This document shows, in pieces, positions 1-7,632 of a stretch of 64,000 nt of DNA; the first letter of the stretch is position 1, and every line of letters begins with the position of its first letter. Position numbers and translations under genes: made by a program. This DNA is from Pseudomonadota bacterium. GTDB taxonomy: Bacteria; Myxococcota; Myxococcia; Myxococcales; Myxococcaceae. The notes below the pieces were generated by a model. The model worked only from the letters and a program-made list of their open reading frames with translations. It did not search any database and was not told the origin of the DNA. Location of the stretch: contig JAFAAN010000157.1 in assembly GCA_023426545.1 (NCBI GenBank), forward strand, positions 1 to 64,000, written 5' to 3'.

Positions 1-2
1 AC

Positions 3-86
3 AACGAGCACTGGCTACTTGAGCGCCACGACTTCCTTTCGCCGAGTCAGGCCCAGCGGGAGCTGACGCTGAAGCAAGCGGCCTGA
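3..86 (+). CDS. 3' end of a probable IS3-type transposase (partial)
   Basis: The window opens inside a reading frame whose last 27 codons read NEHWLLERHDFLSPSQAQRE and then LTLKQAA before TGA. The 'WL.ER.G/DF.SP..AR' shape resembles the C-terminal end of IS3-family integrase-core transposases. The sequence just after the stop contains two close copies of CAACCTGGTG (about 95-120), reminiscent of the sequence before the end of IS3 elements. Only the tail is visible, so the family call is tentative. Confidence 0.35.
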   Translation, partial: NEHWLLERHDFLSPSQAQRELTLKQAA

Positions 87-391
87 TTACGACCAACCTG
101 GTGTCTCAACAACCTGGTGCGGTACACAGGCTCCAAATACGTGGCGCCGACTTTTCAACGATGAGGCGGTCGGTCACCGTCCACAAAGCACCGTCGCTGT
201 CGCAATCTCCAACGCTGCTTCAGCGGGGGAGCACCCAGTTCCGCGAGTGGTCGACGTTAGCGCTTTGCCAGAGCTTCATCCTGACGAGATTACCCATATC
301 GTCTTGACTCACTTTTGACCCTCTTGTATCCCTGACGAGAAGTGTCGTCTCCCGGAACAATCCGTTCAATCCATTGGAATTGGGTGCGAAT
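87..391. other. Intergenic stretch, no gene seen
   Basis: About 300 bases between the truncated transposase-like tail and the broken SDR gene. The first 40 bases carry the duplicated CAACCTGGTG and may be the end of an insertion element. The rest is less GC-rich than the window average. Short open frames occur on both strands but none has a ribosome-binding site or recognisable product. Confidence 0.5.
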
Positions 392-1256
392 ATGAGCAGC
401 GCGACCAAGGATTGGTTTATCACGGGGGGCTAGCCGGGGACTCGGACGGGCCTTCGCTCAGGCGGCGCTCGATGCGGGAGATCGCGTGGTGGCCACGGCC
501 CGCGAGCCGGGTCAGCTCGATGCCTGGGTCGCGAGTCATCCTGGACGCTGTATTGCGCTGCCGCTGGACGTCACGCGGCGAGACGCAGTGTTCTCCGCTG
601 TCGAGCGCGCTATCTCCGCGTTCGGTCAGCTCGACGTCATCGTCAATAACGCGGGGTATGGCTTGGTTGGCGCCATCGAGGAGCTCTCCGAGCCCGAGGT
701 TCGCGCGCAACTCGAGACGAACTTCTTCGGTGCGCTGTGGGGCACCCAGGCGGTGCTCCCTCATCTGCGAGCGCGGCGGACGGGACACCTCGTGCAGATT
801 TCGAGCGTGGGCGGGGTCGGCAGTATGGCGACCTTCGGCGCGTATAACGCCAGTAAATGGGCGCTTGAGGGATTCAGCGAGGCGCTTGCTGCGGAGGTCG
901 CGCCCTTCGGCATTCGCGTCACCATCGTAGAGCCCGGCGGCTTCGCGACAGACTGGAGTTGGGGGAGCATGCGCTTTTCCACGGCGTTGCCCGCCTATGA
1001 TGGCCTGCGCGAGTCTATCTTTGGAATACCTCGGCTGCCGTGGGACCTGAGCCAGCAATCACAAGACACGTCCGCGCCCCCTGAGGTCGCTGCCAAGGCC
1101 TTGCTCGCCCATGTCAACGCACCGACTGGCCCCCTGTGCCTCCTCCTGGGAGACGACGCGCCGCTCCAAGTGCGCACCGTGATGGAACGACGTCGCGATG
1201 ACTACCTTCGTGATCCGCGTTTCACCTGGACGGAGTCGCCCCGCGGCTCGGAGTGA
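392..1256 (+). pseudogene. Short-chain dehydrogenase/reductase, frameshifted in the NAD(P)-binding loop
   Basis: ATG at 392 starts MSSATKDWFITGG and hits TAG at 431. Dropping one G from the six-G run at 424-429 restores a continuous frame of about 287 codons through the Rossmann motif (TGASRGLG), the NNAG motif, and the YNASK catalytic Tyr/Lys, with an upstream Ser in ISSVGG. It would be a classical SDR of the 'oxidoreductase/ketoreductase' type acting on an unknown substrate. The intact part (from 486) lacks the cofactor loop, so a protein from it alone should be inactive. The break may be a real mutation, slippage in a G tract, or an assembly error. A transposase-like tail lies upstream. 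Confidence 0.8.
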
Positions 1257-1987
1257 ACCTTCTCCCCCTCCTTCTTTGTCGACACAGCTCCGGGACAAGC
1301 CGACGCGGTCCTCACTTGGGGCGGCTCTGTAGAGCCTGTGCAACACCCATCACAGGGGCCGTTTCGCGATGATGCCCGCGCCAGCGCGCGTCAGCAGTGC
1401 GTTCCCAACCCTCGACAGCGATTGGCGGACACAGTCTATTGGGGGGCGGACGAGGAACGCAGCTCGGGAGGACGCGCCCCCTGCTGAGGTGGTTTCTGGC
1501 TCGCCACCGCCAAGCTCGATGCGCGAGGGGGCACGGACGTTCTCCGCGGAGTCTCGGGTCTGGGACGCCTCTGGAGCCGAATGTGAAGGGGCTGGCCAGG
1601 CACTTGCCCACCGCTTCGACCTCTACCAGCGCCAGCCCCCAGCCCGCGCCTCCCAGGTTGCCTCAGAAGGAAGACGGGAGGCGGGGTGGTGGGGGAAAGT
1701 CGCATGTGCCCTCAGGTTCAAGGGCGAATTCCTGCCCATGAGGCGCCGTGGCCCATCTCGGCCGGTCCGGCCCGCGTCCGCGGCCTCCGCGTTTTGTGTC
1801 GAGCCGGCCGTTCGTCGAGGCAGCTTGGTATGTCCCGAGGCCGCCTCCCCATTGCTCCGCTTCCCCTCTTCGTCGCTACAGGCGCTCGGTAGCCCCGTGC
1901 GCGCTGTGCTCACCCGCCTTTGACGTACGCATGACGCAGCGGCCGGATTCTGGGTCGATACATCCCCATCGACGGTATTCTTACGTC
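1257..1987. other. 730-bp stretch without a convincing gene
   Basis: Open frames exist on both strands (longest 1369-1923 on plus, 184 codons), but they lack a good ribosome-binding site, have low-complexity Arg/Pro/Ser/Ala-rich translations and overlap each other, which is typical of GC-rich non-coding DNA. On the minus strand around 1340-1440 one frame ends NALLTRAGAGIIAKRPL, which looks somewhat protein-like and could be the tail of a decayed gene, but nothing upstream supports it. The stretch looks like eroded accessory DNA. Confidence 0.45.
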
Positions 1988-2537
<550 letters not shown>

Positions 2538-2719
2538 CATCGGGCTTGTGGGCCCGCCGGGAGTCGTGCCCAACCAGAGGGAGGGACGGGTTGCACCATG
2601 TCCCCGGGCTTCACCAGGGAGAAGCACCGCCAGACACAGAGGGATGCGCCCACCTGCGCATTCTCGGCTCTGCCCGCAGTGCCGGTGTGCTGGCGCACCC
2701 CCATCCTGTTCTTTCAACA

Positions 2720-2797
2720 AGGGGAAGGCTGCGGCTTCTTTCAAACTAAAACTGTAAGGTTAACAGCCGCGTTCTCTGTCAGTTGAGCCACGAAGGA
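2720..2797 (-). pseudogene. Degenerate tRNA-Asn-like sequence (GTT)
   Basis: Read on the minus strand from 2797: a seven-base acceptor-like start, TG, a D-arm GCTC...GAGA with one mismatch, and an anticodon loop CTGTTAA (anticodon GTT) whose stem pairs only partly. A T-arm-like TAGTTTGAAAG follows but does not pair well, and no 3' acceptor strand complementary to the 5' end is found. It is either a decayed tRNA-Asn or a third element of the tRNA-like array that follows the E1 gene. The right-hand boundary is approximate. Confidence 0.5.
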
Positions 2798-2803
2798 GTG
2801 GTG

Positions 2804-2878
2804 TCTGGGTGGCAGGATTTGAACCTGCGGCCTCACGGATCCGAACCGTGCGCTCTGGCCAGCCTTAGCTACACCCAG
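2804..2878 (-). tRNA. tRNA-Pro-like (anticodon CGG)
   Basis: A complete 75-nt cloverleaf on the minus strand: acceptor CTGGGTG/CACCCAG (7 of 7 pairs), U8-A9, D stem GCTA/GAGC with GG in the loop, anticodon stem CACGG/CCGTG around loop TTCGGAT, and T arm GCAGG-TTCAAAT-CCTGC. The discriminator is A and no CCA is encoded. Anticodon CGG together with C1-G72, G35-G36 and A73 fits proline identity, although the T arm and variable loop recall Arg tRNAs. It lies between two less canonical tRNA-like sequences downstream of the E1-like gene, so it may not be an ordinary housekeeping tRNA. Confidence 0.65.
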
Positions 2879-2898
2879 GGATGTCATGTGTCTGTGTT

Positions 2899-2984
2899 TG
2901 GTGGCGCTGGGAGTCGAACCCAGCGGGCCCTGGCGGGCTCCTGCTCTACAGGCAGGTGCGTCTTCCGTAACGCCCTACGTCCCC
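2899..2984 (-). tRNA. Noncanonical class II tRNA-like (anticodon GTA, Leu-like body)
   Basis: 86 nt with a perfect anticodon stem CCTGC/GCAGG around loop CTGTAGA (anticodon GTA, Tyr), a long variable arm hairpin (GCCC-GCCA-GGGC) and a perfect T arm CTGGG-TTCGACT-CCCAG. The D arm (GCG...AGACGC) is of tRNA-Leu type rather than Tyr. The acceptor pairs at only 5 of 7 positions (GGGGACG with CGCCACC), there are two extra bases before the D stem, and position 37 is G instead of A. The 5' end contains the stop codon of the upstream E1-like gene. It could be a decayed tRNA or a tRNA mimic. Confidence 0.5.
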
Positions 2985-3592
2985 GGATTGCGGTGGCCCG
3001 GAAAGTCGGAAGGCCGGGTTCCTGTGGGGATGGCCGAGCTCAAGTTCACCAGTGTGTCTCGTTGGACGCGGTGCTTCAGGAAGTCCTGGACCGCGCGGGC
3101 CAGTGTGGCGGCGAGCAGGCCCAGGAGGGGAAGGTGGGCTCCGCCTTCACAGGTGGCCTGTCCTGGCGAGTCCTCCATGTCCGGGACGAAGCGCGCGTCC
3201 CATCGCACCAGGCCGAAGGTGCCGTCAGCGCTGACCGCGCCATGGACCAACGGCTTTCCCTCTCGGCGTGCGTAGTCGCTGAGCAGCTGGCGGCTGGCGC
3301 GGTTGTCCATGCAGTCCACCAGCAGGTCGGCGCCGCCGCAGAGTGCATCGACGTTGTCCTGGGTGAGGCGCACGCCGTGAGCCTCGGCCTTCACGCCGTG
3401 CAGGTTGAGGAGCTGAAGCCTCAGGGCCTCGGCCTTGTTCTTTCCCACCGAGGGTTTCACATAGGCCTGGGCGAGCAGGTTCTTGGACTCGACCCGGTCG
3501 AAGTCGACGAAGGCCAGGGTGGCCTCGAGGTTGCGGCACAGCACCGCCGCAGCGGAGCCGATGGCGCCCACGCCACAAAAGAGGATGCGCAT
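2975..3592 (-). CDS. E1/ThiF-like adenylyltransferase
   Basis: 205 residues with a compact ThiF/MoeB/E1 fold. It has the Gly-rich nucleotide loop at 7-12 (GVGAIG), the acidic 'FVDFDRVESKNL' segment (D30, D32), Lys near 51-53 (GKNKAE) and the conserved DCMDN at 93-97, all expected for ATP-dependent adenylation of a ubiquitin-like C-terminus. C148 (QATC) is a possible thioester cysteine. The CxxC zinc pairs of ThiF/MoeB are absent. It starts at ATG 3592 with GAGGAA upstream and directly follows a small putative ubiquitin-like gene. Its TAG stop lies inside the first tRNA-like sequence, linking protein and RNA parts in one transcript. Confidence 0.8.
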   Translation of the reverse strand: MRILFCGVGAIGSAAAVLCRNLEATLAFVDFDRVESKNLLAQAYVKPSVGKNKAEALRLQLLNLHGVKAEAHGVRLTQDNVDALCGGADLLVDCMDNRASRQLLSDYARREGKPLVHGAVSADGTFGLVRWDARFVPDMEDSPGQATCEGGAHLPLLGLLAATLARAVQDFLKHRVQRDTLVNLSSAIPTGTRPSDFPGHRNPGT

Positions 3593-3601
3593 GGGGCTTC
3601 C

Positions 3602-3850
3602 TCAGTGGGCGCCGAAGGGGACCTTGGGGCGCAGGTAGATGCGCTCCTCGCCCCGGGCGCCCCGGAACCGGTCCACGACGAAGTGGGTGAAGGCGTCGTC
3701 GCTCAGCTGGCTCAGGTGCAGGCCCGGCACGCCGCCGGAGCGGACAAGCTCCGTGGCGATGCGGCGGATGTCGGCGTCGCGTACAGGGCCGTCGAGCTCC
3801 ACGGGCACGTCCGCGGACATGCCATCGTAGGTGATGTTGAGCGTTGCCAT
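3602..3850 (-). CDS. Putative ubiquitin-like modifier (82 aa)
   Basis: A short protein with a predicted strand at 3-8 (LNITYDG), a second strand around 12-18, a helix at about 24-37 (DADIRRIATELVRSG) and C-terminal strands ending ERIYLRPKVPFG-AH. This order is compatible with a beta-grasp fold. It sits 9 bp upstream of the E1-like gene, the usual arrangement for a modifier and its activating enzyme. A Gly followed by two residues (G-A-H) at the C-terminus would suit removal of AH by the JAB protease encoded at 10.6-11.0 kb, but this is inference. I do not recognise a named family. Start ATG 3850 has AGGAGG about 11 bp upstream. Confidence 0.55.
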   Translation of the reverse strand: MATLNITYDGMSADVPVELDGPVRDADIRRIATELVRSGGVPGLHLSQLSDDAFTHFVVDRFRGARGEERIYLRPKVPFGAH

Positions 3851-3965
3851 GGTCGTGTGCGCCTCCTCGTGCGCCCGGCGGGACTTCACGCCGGGACGGA
3901 GGAGGCGCTGGCGCCTGACGCCGTTTCATCGCATCCCGTGGGGCGGGGCGCTGCTCGCGGAGGGA

Positions 3966-5273
3966 CTACCGCGGTTCGCTGCTGCTGACGACGGCGGGCT
4001 TGGGCAGGAAGTCCTTGAGCTGCACCACGGGCAGCCCCGGGAGCGCGGTGATGAAGCCCGAGTACGCCATCCGGTTGGGCGAGCACCAGCCCGGGTTGGA
4101 CACCGTGTCAGGCGTGGCGTTGCTGAAAACCGCATGGGCCACCGCCTCGGGTTTCGCCGTGGGATTCGCCTCGAGGAAGAGTGCTGCCAGTCCCGTCACG
4201 TGCGGGGTGGCCATGGAGGTGCCGCTCAGCTCCCGGGTCTCCTTGTCGCCGTAGTGCCAGGACGACTTGATCTTGTTCCCGGGCGCGAAGACGTCCACGC
4301 AGTCACCCCAGTTGGAGAAGGTGGCGCGCTTGTCACTGTTGTCGGTGGCGGCCACGGTGATGGCCTCCGGCATGCGGGCCGGAGAGTGCTTGCAGGCGTC
4401 GTTGTCCTCGTTACCCGCGGCGACGACGTAGGTGACGCCCGCGGCGATGGAGCGGCGGACGGCCTCGTCGAGCGCCGGGTCCACGTCGCTGCCCAGGCTC
4501 ATGTTGGCGACGGCGGGCGCCACATGGTTCTTCGTCACCCAGTCGACCCCCGCGATGACGCCAGAGGTGGCGCCCGAGCCGTCGCAGCCCAGCACGCGGA
4601 CGGAGTGGACAGTCGCATTGCGGGCCAGTCCATAGGTGGCGCCCGCGGCCGTGCCCGCGACGTGCGTGCCGTGGCCGTTGCAGTCGTTACCCCGCATGCT
4701 GTCGCCAATGGCGTCGAAGCCGACGGAGGCTCGGCCACCGAACTCCCGGTGCGAGAAGCGGACCCCGGTGTCCAGGATGTAGATGTGTACGCCCTGGCCC
4801 GTCGCGGAGAAGGTGTAGAGCCGGTCCAGCGGGAGCTTGCGCTGGTCCATCCGGTCGATGCCCCAGGTGGGCCCCTGCTGACTCTCGGCGATGGTCACCA
4901 CGCCGTTCTCCTGCACGAAGTCCACGGCGGGGTCGTTGGCCATGGCGCGCGCCTGTGCCTCGGTCATCCGGCTCGCGAAACCACGCAACGCATTCTCATA
5001 CATCGCGAAAGCGGTGCCGCCGTAGGCCGTGGTGAGGTTCAGGGTGGCTTGCCGGACCTCGGCCTGCTCCAGGCTCTGCGCTGGAGATTTCAGGACGACA
5101 ATGTATTCACCCGGGATCTTCTTGCGTACCGTGATGAATTTGCCGGCCCGTTTCTGCTCGATGGTGGGCCTGCTGACCGTGCGGTCCTTGCAGGGGACCT
5201 GCTGCGACGCGCATGCCCCCATCAGCAACATCATGGTCACGGAGGCGAACGGCTTCAGTGTGTGTCGATTCAT
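3966..5273 (-). CDS. Secreted subtilisin-like (S8, proteinase K type) protease lipoprotein
   Basis: 435 residues. Lipoprotein signal with lipobox ending at C21 (LLMGAC), an I9-type inhibitor propeptide at about 50-125 ('GEYIVVLKS', 'ASRMTEAQARAM'), then the S8 domain with Asp168 (ILDTG), His201 (NGHGTH), oxyanion Asn near 288 (AAGNED) and Ser353 (GTSMATPHV). All catalytic residues are present, so it should be an active exported endoprotease, probably for predation or nutrient release. It is preceded on the same strand by an exported protein 145 bp upstream. Confidence 0.93.
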   Translation of the reverse strand: MNRHTLKPFASVTMMLLMGACASQQVPCKDRTVSRPTIEQKRAGKFITVRKKIPGEYIVVLKSPAQSLEQAEVRQATLNLTTAYGGTAFAMYENALRGFASRMTEAQARAMANDPAVDFVQENGVVTIAESQQGPTWGIDRMDQRKLPLDRLYTFSATGQGVHIYILDTGVRFSHREFGGRASVGFDAIGDSMRGNDCNGHGTHVAGTAAGATYGLARNATVHSVRVLGCDGSGATSGVIAGVDWVTKNHVAPAVANMSLGSDVDPALDEAVRRSIAAGVTYVVAAGNEDNDACKHSPARMPEAITVAATDNSDKRATFSNWGDCVDVFAPGNKIKSSWHYGDKETRELSGTSMATPHVTGLAALFLEANPTAKPEAVAHAVFSNATPDTVSNPGWCSPNRMAYSGFITALPGLPVVQLKDFLPKPAVVSSSEPR

Positions 5274-5417
5274 GTCTTACCCAGAGGAATTGGTTGTGAT
5301 GGGTAAAACGGGTGTACATCAAAATCGGTTTTTTCCTGAATAAGGCCCAAGGGATGAGACAGCGGTTCGTGATTGAACACGCCATCGCGCGATGAGGCGC
5401 AATGGCTTCGCTACGCC

Positions 5418-6572
5418 CTACCAAGGACGAATGGTGATGCCCCACCAGTAGAGAGTGGCTTCCAGTGGACGCTTCCCGGGACGCGCGAGGATGTCTCCAA
5501 TGCCCATCTCCCGGGCGGCGTTCAGCAGATGGGCGTGCCATGTCCGCTGCGGCTTGGAGAGCCGGGTGGCGGCGATGGCGAGCGCGCTCGCGCCGACGGA
5601 GTAGCCTCCGAAGACAAGCGGACCGCTGGCGGCGTCTTCGCGGCCCTTCATCCCGCGAGGCCACTCCCGGCAGGCCGCCATGGGCACGAGCGCTCCCGCG
5701 GGGCGGCCGCAGTAGTCCTTCACCAGGGTGTTCGTGAACGTGTCCGCGGCAGGGTGTGCCGCCATGGCGAGAAACGCCCCGGTCCAGGCGAGCGTGGTGG
5801 CCCGCTGGGTGGGCTCCACGAGGCGTCCCCTGGCGTCGACCTGCGTGGGAAAGCCCGTGGGGAGCGCGGCGAGCTCCACGAGCCGTGCGATGAGCCGTTC
5901 CCCCGCGGCTCGCGATGTTTGGTTGCCGCGCAGCCGGCCGTGGAGGAGCAGCGCCGAGGCGGCGGGTGCGCTGTCACAGGGCCAGATGGAGGTGCTGAAG
6001 CTGGGGAGCAGCAACTGTGCTTCGAGCGCCTCAACGAGCTGTCCGGCCAGGGCGTCGAAGAGCGCGGAGGACGCCGCGTCCGCCATGTCCACGCGCTCCA
6101 TGCCCGCGAGCATCAACAGTACGTAGCCGCGGTAGAGGATGCTGCGTGGCAGGGCCCGGCCCTCGACCAGGGTTGTTCCTCCTCGCATGAAGGGCTCCCG
6201 GGCGCGTCCCAGGGCATCCTCCAGCAGCGCATGCAGCCGCTGTTTCGTGTCCGGCAGCGGGCGTCCGTCCAGCGCCGCCTGGACCAGGATGAAGGACAGA
6301 TGGCCATCGCACAGGAGCTGGGACTCGCTGAACTGGCGCTTCGCGTCGCCGAGCAGCTTGGGCTCGCATCCCTTGCCGAGGATGCGTTGCTCCACGGCCG
6401 CCAGGGCCTGTGGGGAGACTGACCACGCGGTTTCCGCTCCCGGTGTGCGTAGAGGGCCGCTCGCGCCAAGCGGAGGGGCCGGCGCTCCGACGCTGGCCGC
6501 CAGGGACAGGCTCAGCGCAAGGAGGAGGGGGGCCTTCCGGTGGCCTCGGGGTGGGACGATGGGGTCTGACAT
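5418..6572 (-). CDS. Exported protein of unknown function, probably alpha-helical
   Basis: 384 residues with an N-terminal signal sequence (about 12-35, Leu/Ala-rich, ending near GAPAPP). The mature part is rich in regularly spaced Leu/Ala helices, with WPCDSAPAASALLLHGRL, a WTGAFLAMAAHP segment and a C-terminal FGGYSVGASALAIAATRL. This reminds me of periplasmic alpha/alpha-barrel proteins, but I cannot name a family. It starts at ATG 6572 and is transcribed towards the subtilase gene. It could be co-expressed with the protease, since only 145 bp separate them. Confidence 0.7.
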   Translation of the reverse strand: MSDPIVPPRGHRKAPLLLALSLSLAASVGAPAPPLGASGPLRTPGAETAWSVSPQALAAVEQRILGKGCEPKLLGDAKRQFSESQLLCDGHLSFILVQAALDGRPLPDTKQRLHALLEDALGRAREPFMRGGTTLVEGRALPRSILYRGYVLLMLAGMERVDMADAASSALFDALAGQLVEALEAQLLLPSFSTSIWPCDSAPAASALLLHGRLRGNQTSRAAGERLIARLVELAALPTGFPTQVDARGRLVEPTQRATTLAWTGAFLAMAAHPAADTFTNTLVKDYCGRPAGALVPMAACREWPRGMKGREDAASGPLVFGGYSVGASALAIAATRLSKPQRTWHAHLLNAAREMGIGDILARPGKRPLEATLYWWGITIRPW

Positions 6573-6825
6573 GCACGGGAGCTGAGCACGCGCGGGCCTG
6601 GGAAGTGGCTCCCAAGCCCCCCGCCGGTCGTGTCCTCGTGGTCAGCGGTCCTCATCGTGGCCTGGACGGCTCGGGGGACTTTCGTGACCCTGAGCATCAC
6701 GGGGTGGCCTGGGGCCGCACATCCATGCATTCAGTTCACCAGCCCACGGAGGGGTGGCTTCGTCGGGAGGCTGCGGGTTGCCCTCGCGGTCCGCCTCTTC
6801 AGATTGGGTGTGGAGGCGCGCTCGC

Positions 6826-7545
6826 ATGGAACGACAGCCGGAGGTGAATCGCTGGGACGTCACACCCAAGGAGGCGGTGGCGCTGCAGCGCCAGTTGAGG
6901 GAACAGCTGGTGCTGCGTCCCCCTCCCGGCTTGAAGGTTGAACGCATCGCCGGCGCGGACATCTCCACGGAGAAGGGAAAGGACACCGGCTTCGGAGGCT
7001 TCGTCGTGCTGGACCTGGCGACGCTCGCGCCGGTGGCCCAGTCGGGCGCGGCGGTGACGTTGCGCTTCCCCTACGTGCCGGGCCTGCTGTCCTTTCGCGA
7101 GCTGCCCGTCCTCGTCGCCGCGTGGGAGCGCCTCACGGTCCGCCCCGACGTGGTCATCTTCGACGGACATGGCACCGCGCATCCCCGTCGCATGGGCATC
7201 GCGTGTCATGGAGGATTGTTGTTCGGCATTCCTTCCATTGGCTGCGCCAAGTCATTGCTGGTGGGAACACATGGGCCGTTGGGCGAGGCGCGAGGCTCCA
7301 CCGCGCCCATCATGCACCGGGGCGAGAGGGTGGGCATGGCGGTGCGCACGCGCAAGGCGGTGCAGCCCGTCTATGTGTCTCCGGGGCATTTGATTGACCT
7401 GCCCACGGCGGTGGAGCTTGTGCTCGCGGTGAGCCCGAAGTTCCGCGAGCCGGAGACCACCCGGCACGCGCACCGGCTCGTCAACGCGCTTCGGCGCGCG
7501 GACGGCGAGGCCGCCGAACTGGAGGAGGAGGGCGCTCGCCCCTGA
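6826..7545 (+). CDS. nfi: Endonuclease V
   Basis: 239 residues, full length for the family. Endonuclease V cuts one phosphodiester bond 3' of deoxyinosine in DNA (and inosine in RNA in some members). The metal-binding residues are in place: Asp45 in GADIS, Glu92 in 'YVPGLLSFRE' and Asp113 in 'IFDGHGTAHPRRMGIACH', followed by 'IGCAKSLL' and a C-terminal His-rich helix. ATG 6826 with GGAGG about 9 bp upstream is preferred to an upstream ATG at 6754 that adds unconserved sequence. It stands between the block's exported protein and a GMC oxidoreductase. Confidence 0.93.
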   Translation: MERQPEVNRWDVTPKEAVALQRQLREQLVLRPPPGLKVERIAGADISTEKGKDTGFGGFVVLDLATLAPVAQSGAAVTLRFPYVPGLLSFRELPVLVAAWERLTVRPDVVIFDGHGTAHPRRMGIACHGGLLFGIPSIGCAKSLLVGTHGPLGEARGSTAPIMHRGERVGMAVRTRKAVQPVYVSPGHLIDLPTAVELVLAVSPKFREPETTRHAHRLVNALRRADGEAAELEEEGARP

Positions 7546-7632
7546 TTTTGACCACCGTCCGAAGCGCCTCTATGTCCAGACGGGTTGCGGAGAAGCCTGG
7601 AGCCAGGGTGGGAGCTGTCATTGGGAGCGCCG

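Noticed and set aside
1369..1923. 184-codon open frame in the non-coding stretch
   Set aside because: No ribosome-binding site, no recognisable domain, overlapped by several equally long frames.
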